DNA of 64,000 nucleotides, from NCBI GenBank assembly GCA_016841245.1, contig JAENZN010000018.1, forward strand, positions 23,277-87,276. The letters run 5' to 3'. Each line of letters begins with the position of its first letter. Position 1 is the stretch's first letter. The DNA is from Syntrophomonas sp. GTDB taxonomy: Bacteria > Bacillota > Syntrophomonadia > Syntrophomonadales > Syntrophomonadaceae. The notes beneath the pieces were generated by a model that saw only the letters and a list, made by a program, of their open reading frames with translations, was not told where the DNA came from and searched no databases. This document shows, piece by piece, positions 42,992-51,654 of the stretch. The position numbers were made by a program, and so were the translations under genes.

Positions 42992-44539
42992 TTACACCCG
43001 GGTCATTCTCTTGATCATTTTTATATCAAATTCTTTTAACAAGATAAGCAGTATCCCATATATACCCACCCCGACGATAATAGCCAGGAGGGTTGAGATA
43101 TGAGAATTAATATCCATTCCAACCAGTGTGCCAAACGCCAATTTTACGGTTATACCCATTATTAGCGTAACGATAGATATTTTTAAGAGACGCTTCATTT
43201 CGAACTGAATACCGGTTAGTTTTCTTAAGTAAATCATATTAAGCATTGATCCCACTAAAAAGGCGGTTACAGTACCAATAGCAGCACCTTGTATATTAAG
43301 ATGGGGTACACTGGTAAGGGTGTAATTTAATATTACTTTTAATATACCGGTAACAATGAGATTACGCATAGCTATCTCCGGCCTCCCAATTCCCTGTAAT
43401 CCTGCACTGGACAGCTGAAAAGCAGCTAATACGATACATGAAAAAGCCAGGGGTTCAAGGGGTATACCGGCTTCTGGGGTTGCATACAGCAGATCACATA
43501 TTGGAAACGCCAGGGTAAATAATCCCGCTGCACAGGGCAGCGATATAATCATTCCGGCCCGTATGCCATAATTGATCCTTTCTCTTAATAAATTAGTATC
43601 CTGTCTGGTCAAAGCTTCAGACACAGCCGGGACCAGACTGGTAGCAATCGCTATCGTGAATATAGTAGGAAGACTGATAAGCACCGCTGCCATACCGGAT
43701 AACTGGCCATATAATGCAGTTGCCTGTGAAGTGGTATAATTTAAGGCCATTAACCTCCCCGGTACAATAACTGCATCTAACATCTGCACCAGGGGTAAAA
43801 CTACCGCACCGAAAGAAACTGGTATAGCCAGAGTCACCATTTCTTTGGCCAGTTCCATATATGAAGTCCCACTGTACAACAAAGGCCCAGATTCTTTTTC
43901 GCGTCCCTTGAATTTATAATAAAATATCATCAGCACTATGAGGCCCGCAATTCCCCCCACCACTGCTCCAAAAGTAGCCCCGGCCGCTGAGTATGCTAAA
44001 CCCCGGGGGAACAGATAAAAAGCCAGAAGCAGTACCGCACTTACCCGGAACATTTGTTCAACTACCTGTGATACGGCGGTCGGGACCATAGACTGATGTC
44101 CCTGAAAATATCCCCTGAATACAGACATTAATCCGGATAATAATATAGCCGGGGCAACGGCCATAATCGGATAATAGGATCGGGCATCTTTTAATATGTT
44201 TTTAGCGATAAAGCCTGCGGATTGCATCACCAGTATGGTCAATAATAAACCGAAGAAGAACAATATAAAAAGCGATACCCGAAAGATTTTTCGGCTATCA
44301 CCTTTATATCCAGCAGTCTCTTTTCTTGATACCAGAACCGAAATAGCAACCGGTACACCTGCGGTAGCCAGGGCCAAAATAGTGGTATATATGGGATAAG
44401 CCATCTGGTACAAACCCATGCCTTCTCCCCCCAGAAGCCTGGCCAGCGGTATGCGGTATATGGCTCCCAAAACTTTGCTTATGGCACCGGCAATACTTAA
44501 TACCACGGCCCCCTTGAGAAAGCTCTGCCCTTTATCCAT
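42992..44539 (-). CDS. MOP-superfamily flippase, SpoVB/YabM-like
   Basis: The product has 515 aa from the ATG at 44539 (MDKGQSFLKGAVVLSIAGAI), with GGGGAGGAA 4 nt upstream; the open frame extends to 44653 without a site. It has about 14 TM helices and motifs of the SpoVB branch: GAIYRIPLARLLGGEGMGLY (~24), GVPVAISVLVSRKE (~56), FRGYFQGHQSMVPTAVSQVV (~138). Proteins of this branch flip lipid-linked peptidoglycan precursors, SpoVB during spore cortex synthesis. The position between spoVT and mazG matches Bacillus yabM. Confidence 0.9.
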   Translation of the reverse strand: MDKGQSFLKGAVVLSIAGAISKVLGAIYRIPLARLLGGEGMGLYQMAYPIYTTILALATAGVPVAISVLVSRKETAGYKGDSRKIFRVSLFILFFFGLLLTILVMQSAGFIAKNILKDARSYYPIMAVAPAILLSGLMSVFRGYFQGHQSMVPTAVSQVVEQMFRVSAVLLLAFYLFPRGLAYSAAGATFGAVVGGIAGLIVLMIFYYKFKGREKESGPLLYSGTSYMELAKEMVTLAIPVSFGAVVLPLVQMLDAVIVPGRLMALNYTTSQATALYGQLSGMAAVLISLPTIFTIAIATSLVPAVSEALTRQDTNLLRERINYGIRAGMIISLPCAAGLFTLAFPICDLLYATPEAGIPLEPLAFSCIVLAAFQLSSAGLQGIGRPEIAMRNLIVTGILKVILNYTLTSVPHLNIQGAAIGTVTAFLVGSMLNMIYLRKLTGIQFEMKRLLKISIVTLIMGITVKLAFGTLVGMDINSHISTLLAIIVGVGIYGILLILLKEFDIKMIKRMTRV

Positions 44540-45146
44540 GTCTTTCCTCCCCGTTATAATGAAATATATTATATCACAATGAATTATCTGCTGCTTATCA
44601 ATGGCACATGATCGCATCACATTATGTGAGCTAAAATTTGATTCCCCGGTCAAAATTATTAATCTAGTGTTTGGAAAGCATAAACATAAACCGACTGATA
44701 TAAATAAGGGGAACCTTCTGGCAAATTGTGCCTATAGCAGTGAACATGACTTTTCTTATACATTGTATTACTTTTACCCAAGCTGCAGTAATAATTTTTC
44801 ACAAAAGAACAGTGATCATAGCTATTAAGGATTGCTTCAGGCCGATGACAAGAGCCCTTCCAGGATCACCCCATACCGGGGTGGTCCTGGAAGGGCTCTT
44901 TATTATTTCGAGCGAAGCGAGCTTAAATTGCACCCTTAGCCGTGCCGCAATGAAATAGAGGCGCATCAGTTGCCCCGGTACGGGGTGGTCCTGGAAGGGC
45001 TTCTTTATTATTTCGAGCGAAGCGAGCTTAAATTGTGGTCCTGGAAGGGCTTCTTGCATGCTGGTTTTTACCTGTGTCACCTTGCTAACTTGGAGGGCAA
45101 TCTGAAGCGGTCTTAACTATAAGACCGCTTCATTGATCTCCAGTAT
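44540..45146. other. Gap of 607 bp with repeat locus C
   Basis: The first 300 bp (44540-44840) hold no gene or clear signal. Repeat locus C covers 44850-45055. A perfect 11-bp hairpin GAAGCGGTCTT/AAGACCGCTTC lies at 45102-45129, 18 nt after the spoVT stop codon, without a T tract. An ORF on the minus strand through 44799-45080 is only the translated repeat. Confidence 0.7.
44850..45055. repeat. Interspersed modular repeat, locus C (most complete)
   Basis: A 23-bp hairpin (44850-44872 with 44878-44900, one G:T) is followed by a 33-bp module (44898-44930), the repeat body (44926-45002), an identical second 33-bp module (45003-45035), and a partial body end (45036-45055). GGTCCTGGAAGGGCTT occurs three times. 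The hairpin arm is an inverted copy of the body end. Confidence 0.85.
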
Positions 45147-45710
45147 TTATTGTTCCATTTGCTTGGCAAGAAATCCTGCGGCTGTTTCTGCCAGCTTTAT
45201 TTCCATGTCGCCAAGTTTCATGCCGGGCTCTTTACTTACCAGGATTACAGCTCCAATGGGATCTCCCTGGGTAATAATGGGGGCAATCACTTGAGATTTA
45301 AGAGTATATTCTCTATCGTCGTTTTGAATTACATGCAGGTTTTCATCATCTGGAGATTCAAGGTCATTCATTACCAGAGTGGTACGTTCCTCCAGAGCTC
45401 TTTCCACTGCCTTGCCGATAGCCTTACCCAAAAACTCACGTTTATTCGCCCCCGAGAGTGCTATAATTACATCTCTGTCAGCAATCATAGAAATGTGGCC
45501 TATAGTCTCGTGCAGCGAATCTGCATATTCTTTAGCGAAATCCCCCAGTTCTCCTATGGGAGAATATTTTTTTAATATAACTTCACCTTCCCGGTCAACA
45601 AAAATTTCCAGCGGGTCTCCCTCGCGTATACGCAAAGTCCTTCGTATTTCCTTGGGGATAACAACCCTTCCTAAATCATCAATCCGTCGAACAATCCCTG
45701 TTGCTTTCAA
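45147..45710 (-). CDS. spoVT: Stage V sporulation protein T, AbrB-type regulator
   Basis: SpoVT controls forespore sigma-G-dependent genes. The 187-aa protein has an AbrB swapped-hairpin DNA-binding domain (~1-52: MKATGIVRRIDDLGRVVIPK, EIRRTLRIREGDPLEIFVDR) and a C-terminal GAF-like domain (~56-187; SQVIAPIITQGDPIGAVILV). The start is TTG with GGAGGG 11 nt upstream. A sigma-G-like promoter is proposed at 45768-45797. Order mfd, spoVT, SpoVB-like, mazG is conserved. Confidence 0.97.
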   Translation of the reverse strand: MKATGIVRRIDDLGRVVIPKEIRRTLRIREGDPLEIFVDREGEVILKKYSPIGELGDFAKEYADSLHETIGHISMIADRDVIIALSGANKREFLGKAIGKAVERALEERTTLVMNDLESPDDENLHVIQNDDREYTLKSQVIAPIITQGDPIGAVILVSKEPGMKLGDMEIKLAETAAGFLAKQMEQ

Positions 45711-45767
45711 TTTACATTTATCCCTCCTTTTTTCATAATTTGAAAATGTAGTTTTCTTTCTCAGTGA

Positions 45768-45797
45768 TAGTATATAACTGAGAATCCCCTTTTATTC
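45768..45797 (-). promoter_or_regulatory. Sigma-G-like promoter of spoVT
   Basis: Minus strand: GAATA (45797..45793), 18-nt spacer, TATACTA (45774..45768), one mismatch from the sigma-G/F -10 pattern CATnnTA. The leader would be about 50 nt. spoVT is sigma-G dependent in Bacillus. Confidence 0.5.
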
Positions 45798-46053
45798 ACT
45801 TTTTGCCATCTGCAGGCTATTTTTTTATTTTAAGCTTACTGTATCTCTAGGTCTGCTTAAGATTTCTGTAGTTTATAATACAAATTTCTACACTTTTCCC
45901 CCTGCTCCCCCGGGGTCGTTTTCCCGTTATATCGGGTTTTATCATTATTTATTTCCATTTTAGAAGTACCTTCCCGTCTTCTCTTACAATATACTCCCCC
46001 AAAATAAAAAACTGCTGCCGTTGCAACCGTTTATTGCTAATCAACCAGTAATT

Positions 46054-46129
46054 CCACTGCGAAAGCCCTAAAGAGAACTTCTTGAATGCATAAATATTTA
46101 GAGCCATTGCATTCAAAATCACGAATATT
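46054..46129. repeat. TTGAATGCA repeat, short form
   Basis: CCACTGCGAAAGCCCTAAAG, then TTGAATGCATAAATATTTAG, 5 bp (AGCCA), then TTGCATTCAAAATCACGAAT. The 9-mers TTGAATGCA and TGCATTCAA are inverted repeats. The same flanks surround a ~320-bp insert at 50433-50822. Confidence 0.7.
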
Positions 46130-46162
46130 TCTATTTACAATGGAATCGCCGGTTCATATTAC

Positions 46163-49100
46163 TTATAAGACATTTAATACCTGCTGCAGCTGTTCCAGAG
46201 ATACTGTACCTTCAAATTCCATTGAAATAGTATTTTCATGGAAATTGCTCTCTTTAATTCCAGTTATATTTCCCGTTACATTTTGAGACAATGCTCTTTC
46301 CAGATGTATTTCCAGTTTATTCCCTTTCCTACGTAAAGATTTAATTTCTTTACTGCTGGCTGTGATTCTTAATTTTGATAGCTGCAGGAAGTTTTCCACC
46401 GGTCGAGGCAGTTTACCAAAACGGTCGCGCAATTCATTTTTTATTTCTTCTATATCTTTTTCTTCCTCTGCCAGCATTAATCGTCGGTATATTCTTATTT
46501 TGGTACCTGAGTCCGGGATATAGCTGTCGGGAATATAGTAGTCCACATCAATATCCATAAACACAGCTGCATTTTCCTTCCTATCCATTCCTTTTAAACG
46601 CCCGGTTTCTCTCTCCAGCAATCGGCAGTACATATCAAATCCAACCGCTTGGATGTACCCATGTTGTTCTGGCCCCAAAATATTTCCTGCTCCCCTTATT
46701 TCCAGATCTCTCAAAGCTATTTTCATGCCGGCTCCCAGTTCATTAAATTCGCGAATAGCATTCAAGCGCTTCTGAGCCATATCGTTTATGCTTTTATCCG
46801 GTTTATAAGTAAGATAGGCATACGCGATCCGATTGGAACGACCTACTCTTCCTCGCAGCTGATACAGCTGGGCTAAGCCCATCCGGTCAGATTCATCTAC
46901 GATAATGGTATTAACATTAGGCATGTCTAACCCCGATTCAATAATTGTAGTACATAAGAATACCTGATATTTCCCTGCCAAAAATAAGCTGATGACCTGG
47001 GATAATTCATCTTCTTTCATACGTCCATGTCCTACCGCAATGGAAACTTCAGGCAGTAGTATTTTAAGTTTTTCCTGGACGGCATAAATATCTTCTATAC
47101 GATTATGAACGAAAAAAATCTGCCCCTGCCTTTCTATTTCAGCATAAATGGCTTCCGCTATTATTTCTTCGTTATATTCCAACACGTAGGTTTTTATCGG
47201 ATATCTTTCCGGGGGAGGCGTTTCTATAACGCTCAGATCTCTTAAGCCAGTGAGGGACATATGCAGGCTCCTGGGGATAGGGGTAGCAGATAAACTTAAT
47301 ACATCAATCATTATCTTGAACATTTTGATTTTTTCTTTTTGTGACACCCCAAAGCGATGTTCTTCATCAATAATCAAAAGTCCTAAATCGCTAAATTGAA
47401 CATCTTTAGATAATAATCGATGAGTTCCAATTATTATATCTATAGCTCCTTTTTGCAGATCCATAACGATTCTCTTCTGTTCCGCAGCGGAACGAAAACG
47501 GCTCAATACCTCAATAGCAACCGGGTATTCTTTAAACCTATCCTTGAAAGTATGGTAATGCTGCTCTGCCAGCACCGTAGTAGGGACCAGGATCGCAACC
47601 TGCTTGCCATCCATGACCGCCTTAAAAGCGGCTCTCATAGCTACTTCAGTTTTCCCGTAACCCACATCTCCGCATATTAAACGGTCCATGGGCTGAGAGC
47701 GCTCCATATCTTCTTTAATCTCTTTTATTGAACTCAACTGGTCCGTGGTCTCCTGGTAAGGGAATGCACCCTCAAACTGCTGCTGCCAGGGGGTATCCCC
47801 GGAAAAAGAATGCCCCTGCAGTGATTGTCGAGCTGCATACAGCTCCAATAGCTTTTGGGCCATCTCCTGTATGGACTGAGTTACTCGACTTTTAGTTTTC
47901 TCCCAGTCGTTTCCTCCTAGTCTGCTTAAGCGAGGTCTCTTCTCATCCGAGATATTATAGGGGTAAAGCATGCCCAGTTTATCCAGCGGAAGATATAACC
48001 GATCCGTCCCAGCGTATTGCAGGAGTAAGTATTCTCGAGTAATCCCATCTGTTTCCACTTGAGATATACCCTGAAAGATACCTATGCCATGATTTTCATG
48101 TACTACATAGTCGCCCAATTTCATGTTTTCCAATAATATTCTATTTTCTGACCGCTTACTCTTTTTAGCGGCCCGGTTTTTCTTACCCCATATTTCCTTT
48201 TCACTTAGCAGAGCAGTTTTAAAGGTCTGGCTGATAAAACCGCTTTCCACGCTTCTATTTATTATCTCTATGCCGCTTATATGGTGATCCACCAAATCCT
48301 TTTTTAACTGATCCCGGGCCGGCTTGCTCTTGATGTATAAATGTATCGAATAGCTGTTAGCCTGCCATTCCTGCAGCCTTTTAAAAAGCCGTTCGTATTC
48401 ATTTATGAAATACTCCATCTCCTTCTGAGATATATGCTCCAATAAACCTGCTTTAGCCGGCATGATGCTGCCCGGAAAAAAGCTGTGGTAAACTGCGCTT
48501 CTCTTGCTTAGATGTTCCTGAAATTCTTTACTTTCCATCAAAGACAGCTCTTTTAATGGCTTAGCGCTTACTCCTGCTTCTTTTATGGACTCCCGATAGC
48601 GTCTAATATGGTTGTCCAGATTACTAATTACTTCGCGCGGTTCGTCTACAAATATACTGGCGTTGCCGCTGATAAAATCAAATAGCGTTGACTCCACCGA
48701 TTTTGTGCTCATTTCATAGGCGGGACTAATATTTACATAAGTTTCCCGGTCAATGGACCTTTGACTATCTAAATCAAAAGGGCGGATGGATTCTATTAAA
48801 TCTCCAAACAGTTCAATCCGGTAAGGACTTTTATTGCCGACGGGATAAATATCCAAAACCCCTCCCCGCACTGCAAATTCACCCGGATTGCTTATGGTAT
48901 CAACACGTTGATAACCTGTATCAACCAGCTGTCCAAGCAGTTGTTCAAAAGCGATCTCCTGGCCATATTCAAGCCGGACTACTCTATCTTTCATGCTTTG
49001 GGGAGATGCCAGTTTATACATGATTCCTCCGGGGGTGGTAATAATTACACTATGCCGCTGGGGATGGAGGATGCATTCCTGGATAGTGGTTATGCGTTCT

Positions 49101-49369
49101 TTTTCCGCCCAGGTATAATTCTCTTTGGTACGTACATAGTCTCGACCCGGAAACACAAAAATACGATTCCGATCCATAAACTGCGACAGCTCTCGGGTAA
49201 GATCAAAAGCCTTCTCTTCCGTGGCAACCAGACACCAGAACTTACCTGGCCGGCTTCTAAATAATTCATTCAGGAAGAATGACCGGGCAGTCCCCGCTAA
49301 CCCACTCAAGATTACGTTTTGCCTGTTTTCCAGGCAGCTATTCAATTTTGCCAAAAAATTGCTGTTCAA
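46163..49369 (-). CDS. mfd: Transcription-repair coupling factor Mfd
   Basis: Mfd removes RNA polymerase stalled at lesions and recruits UvrA. The 1068-aa protein is slightly shorter than Bacillus Mfd (1177 aa), mainly at the N-terminus. UvrB-like domains cover ~1-330 (TISNPGEFAVRGGVLDIYPV at ~160) and the RNA polymerase-interacting domain ~410-480 (LKLGDYVVHENHGIGIFQG). The translocase has Walker A DVGYGKTEVAMRAAFKAV (~566), DEEHRFG (~667) and RGRVGRSNRIAYAYLTYK (~838), followed by the C-terminal UvrA-control domain. The start is TTG with a weak GGGGG site. It lies between pth and spoVT as in Bacillus. Confidence 0.97.
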   Translation of the reverse strand: MNSNFLAKLNSCLENRQNVILSGLAGTARSFFLNELFRSRPGKFWCLVATEEKAFDLTRELSQFMDRNRIFVFPGRDYVRTKENYTWAEKERITTIQECILHPQRHSVIITTPGGIMYKLASPQSMKDRVVRLEYGQEIAFEQLLGQLVDTGYQRVDTISNPGEFAVRGGVLDIYPVGNKSPYRIELFGDLIESIRPFDLDSQRSIDRETYVNISPAYEMSTKSVESTLFDFISGNASIFVDEPREVISNLDNHIRRYRESIKEAGVSAKPLKELSLMESKEFQEHLSKRSAVYHSFFPGSIMPAKAGLLEHISQKEMEYFINEYERLFKRLQEWQANSYSIHLYIKSKPARDQLKKDLVDHHISGIEIINRSVESGFISQTFKTALLSEKEIWGKKNRAAKKSKRSENRILLENMKLGDYVVHENHGIGIFQGISQVETDGITREYLLLQYAGTDRLYLPLDKLGMLYPYNISDEKRPRLSRLGGNDWEKTKSRVTQSIQEMAQKLLELYAARQSLQGHSFSGDTPWQQQFEGAFPYQETTDQLSSIKEIKEDMERSQPMDRLICGDVGYGKTEVAMRAAFKAVMDGKQVAILVPTTVLAEQHYHTFKDRFKEYPVAIEVLSRFRSAAEQKRIVMDLQKGAIDIIIGTHRLLSKDVQFSDLGLLIIDEEHRFGVSQKEKIKMFKIMIDVLSLSATPIPRSLHMSLTGLRDLSVIETPPPERYPIKTYVLEYNEEIIAEAIYAEIERQGQIFFVHNRIEDIYAVQEKLKILLPEVSIAVGHGRMKEDELSQVISLFLAGKYQVFLCTTIIESGLDMPNVNTIIVDESDRMGLAQLYQLRGRVGRSNRIAYAYLTYKPDKSINDMAQKRLNAIREFNELGAGMKIALRDLEIRGAGNILGPEQHGYIQAVGFDMYCRLLERETGRLKGMDRKENAAVFMDIDVDYYIPDSYIPDSGTKIRIYRRLMLAEEEKDIEEIKNELRDRFGKLPRPVENFLQLSKLRITASSKEIKSLRRKGNKLEIHLERALSQNVTGNITGIKESNFHENTISMEFEGTVSLEQLQQVLNVL

Positions 49370-49653
49370 ATGCTTAAGCCCCCAACAATTGCAGTACCTG
49401 CTTACAATAAATCGTTCCTGCCGACTCTTATGCGTGGTATACTAAGATACCGTTTATAGGCAGGCACGTCAAAGGGCCGGGTAAAGAATTACCCGACAGG
49501 TCATAAAATATTCACTTGATAAAACTCACTGCCAAAACCAAAAATTATTACTTATAAAGTTTGGCAACGGCATATTTATACATTCTGACTGCGGATTGCA
49601 CCTTTTGGAAGTGCAAATTACTCTTTTAAAATAATCAGCCAGATAGGTTTTAT
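49370..49653. other. Gap with a hairpin and a diverged repeat copy
   Basis: CGGGTAA-AGAA-TTACCCG (49477-49494) is a perfect 7-bp stem without a T tract. CACTGCCAAAACC (about 49528) and GGCATATTTATACATTC (about 49570) resemble the flanks of the TTGAATGCA repeat at 50.4 kb. Confidence 0.35.
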
Positions 49654-50211
49654 CTAATTATACTTATTCATAGCCTGAACTATACCATCTTTTACCCAGC
49701 ATATAACGGCATCAGAGGCTTTTTGAAGACTGCCTTCCATAACTGCTTGTTCATCGGTACCTATTTTACTTAATACCCATGATTCAACCGCCCAATGTTC
49801 AGGCGGTCTACCCACCCCGATACGTACTCGCGGGAACTCACTGCTGCCCAGTCTATCGTTTATAGAGGCTATTCCCTTGTGTCCCCCACTGCCACCGTTG
49901 GCCCTGACCCTGATCCGGCCAACTTCCAGGTCCATATCATCGTATACTACAATTATTTTGGATAGATCTTGTTTATAAAAGTGTACCAGGGCTTGAACCG
50001 CTTTCCCACTGAGATTCATATAAGTCAGTGGTTTTACCACTAACACTTTTTCCCCATTTATTCTAAGATGCCCGATTATGGAATCAAACTTGCATTCTTC
50101 TTTTTCTATAGCATATCGTCTGGCAATCTCTTCTACTACCGTATAACCCATATTATGACGCGTGTCCCGGTATTTCTGGCCCGGATTGCCCAAACCAATA
50201 ATAATCTTCAT
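49654..50211 (-). CDS. pth: Peptidyl-tRNA hydrolase
   Basis: Releases peptides from prematurely dissociated peptidyl-tRNA. The 185-aa protein shows IIGLGNPGQKYRDTRHNMGY (~3, catalytic His in RHNMG), VKPLTYMNLSGKAV (~58), IIVVYDDMDLEVGRIRVRAN (~86), GGSGGHKGIASI (~106). It lies between mfd and rplY, the standard order. Confidence 0.97.
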   Translation of the reverse strand: MKIIIGLGNPGQKYRDTRHNMGYTVVEEIARRYAIEKEECKFDSIIGHLRINGEKVLVVKPLTYMNLSGKAVQALVHFYKQDLSKIIVVYDDMDLEVGRIRVRANGGSGGHKGIASINDRLGSSEFPRVRIGVGRPPEHWAVESWVLSKIGTDEQAVMEGSLQKASDAVICWVKDGIVQAMNKYN

Positions 50212-50432
50212 CCTGCCGCTGCCCCTTAATTTCTTATATTTATTACTGCTACTATTATACCAAGCAGACTAACATTATCCCAGAGATATAAAAACCATCG
50301 GGGAATACTTATCTAAACCAAAAAAACTTTTTTTGGGGAACTATTTTATTGGATCACTCATTTCCTCTCGCTTTCCGTATGGCAAAAGCTTTTCCTCTAT
50401 TGATTTACAAAAGTACAATACACATATTTATT

Positions 50433-50822
50433 CCACTGCCAAAACCCTAAAGATAACTTTTTGAATGCATAAATATTCAGGAGGTATTGGCGGAGCATGG
50501 TAGTAACACCCGCCCTTCACCCTACGGGTACTACTGATGTTCCCGTTGGTCACTATTAAGGTTGCCGGTACAACTTATACTCCCTCTGGTCGTTTTCAAT
50601 ATGACGCTGGAAGACTCATAGCAAATGGGGGTGAGCACTACCGGATGGGTACCCCTGGGCACAACTGATTTCGGTTATAAACCTCACCAATATGGTCGCG
50701 AGAGGGCAGTTGAACACGGATGTGATTCTGCCCGGTACCCTATTTACTATGAGTCAAGCAGTTGGTATTTCCCACACGGAGACTGACGATGGCATATTTT
50801 TGCATTCAAAATCACGAATATT
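50433..50822. repeat. TTGAATGCA repeat, long form with about 320-bp insert
   Basis: The flanks match the short form at 46054-46129: CCACTGCCAAAACCCTAAAG, TTGAATGCATAAATATTCAG on the left and TTGCATTCAAAATCACGAAT on the right. Between them 50481-50798 contains plus-strand coding-like segments in changing frames: MVVTPALHPTGTTDVPVG near 50498, TIKVAGTTYTPSGRFQYDAG near 50550-50610, and NTDVILPGTLFTMSQAVG near 50707. None makes a complete gene. It looks like a fragment of a surface-type protein gene with several frameshifts. Confidence 0.55.
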
Positions 50823-50859
50823 ACTTTTTGCGGTTGAATTATATTTAATGAATATTCAC

Positions 50860-50908
50860 AAAAAATATAGGGTAGAATCTTACGTAGTTTTTACGTAAAA
50901 ATCTACCC
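50860..50908 (-). terminator. Rho-independent terminator of rplY
   Basis: Minus strand: GGGTAGA...TCTACCC-type stem (arms 50902-50908 and 50870-50876, with inner complementarity TTTTACGT/ACGTAA) followed by TATATTTTTT. It lies 38 nt after the rplY stop codon. The other strand also has a T tract, so it may act in both directions. Confidence 0.75.
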
Positions 50909-50946
50909 TTTTTATCAGTATAGTTAAATAACCCGAGGTTAATCGC

Positions 50947-51564
50947 CTATTCCTCTTCCTGGCCCTCTTCAGCAGCTTCATCCTCGCCCTGCTCGGCAGT
51001 GGCTTTAGATGGTGCTAACACTGAACATATTACCGTTTCTGCTGCATCGGCCAATTCTACTCCTTCGGGCAGGGTTAAGTCACCCATAATAACCCGGTCT
51101 CCAAAGTCCAAAGTTGATACCTCGATAGTGAATACTTCCGGTAAATCTTTGGGCAAACAGGATACTTCTACCTCTTTTATTCCTACCTGCAGTATACCAC
51201 CCTTTTTGATTAGTTCTTCTTCTCCTTCGATATGGATTCCTACTTTGCTGGATATTTTCTCCGACATATTGATAGTTAAGAAATCTATATGAATGATATG
51301 TCCACTCAAAGGCTGCTTTTGAACTTCTCGGACCAATGCCATGACTGGGTTACCTGCTCCTTCGATATCCAAAGTGAATATCCCCCGGGCTCCAAAGCTG
51401 CTCATTTTTTTATACAGGTCCCGGCGGTTTAGAAATACTGATACTGGAGTTTGCTCTTGTCCATATACTATCCCTGGAATCCATTCCTGCTTCAGCATCT
51501 CGTTTAAATATCCCTTGGTCTTTTTTTCTCTTATTTTACATGTAAGTGCAACTGCTGCGGTCAA
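50947..51564 (-). CDS. rplY: 50S ribosomal protein L25/general stress protein Ctc
   Basis: Binds 5S rRNA. The 205-aa protein is the long TL5/Ctc form: an N-terminal L25 domain (~1-92: NEMLKQEWIPGIVYGQEQTP, LSGHIIHIDFLTINMSEKIS) and the C-terminal beta domain (~96-185: KVGIHIEGEEELIKKGGILQ, EVSCLPKDLPEVFTIEVSTL). A Glu-rich tail ends the protein. It lies between prs and pth, as in Bacillus. Confidence 0.96.
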   Translation of the reverse strand: MTAAVALTCKIREKKTKGYLNEMLKQEWIPGIVYGQEQTPVSVFLNRRDLYKKMSSFGARGIFTLDIEGAGNPVMALVREVQKQPLSGHIIHIDFLTINMSEKISSKVGIHIEGEEELIKKGGILQVGIKEVEVSCLPKDLPEVFTIEVSTLDFGDRVIMGDLTLPEGVELADAAETVICSVLAPSKATAEQGEDEAAEEGQEEE

Positions 51565-51654
51565 ATTTTCACCCCTTTTCTCTAAGCATTATTCTAATAA
51601 TCATCAAAATTGACATCTAATTATAACATTTAAGGATATGTATGTCCAAGCCGT

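Larger units (their letters stand above)
45711..46162. other. Gap of 452 bp: spoVT promoter region and short repeat element
   Basis: Contains the proposed sigma-G promoter and, near mfd, the short form of the TTGAATGCA repeat (46054-46129). The stretch 45800-46050 is AT-rich with no gene and no clear signal. Confidence 0.65.
50212..50946. other. Gap of 735 bp containing a repeat with a decayed coding-like insert
   Basis: The part 50212-50432 is AT-rich with no gene; CCAAAAAAACTTTTTTTGG (about 50319-50337) is a small palindrome. 50433-50822 is the long form of the TTGAATGCA repeat. 50860-50908 is the rplY terminator. Confidence 0.65.

Noticed and set aside
44799..45080. Minus-strand frame of 93 codons between spoVT and the SpoVB-like gene
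   Set aside because: It is the translation of the interspersed repeat (the peptide repeats itself as FKLASLEII); no ribosome-binding site.
50692..50898. Plus-strand frame of 68 codons between pth and rplY
   Set aside because: Part of the decayed insert of the long repeat element; the frame runs out of the element into the terminator region.
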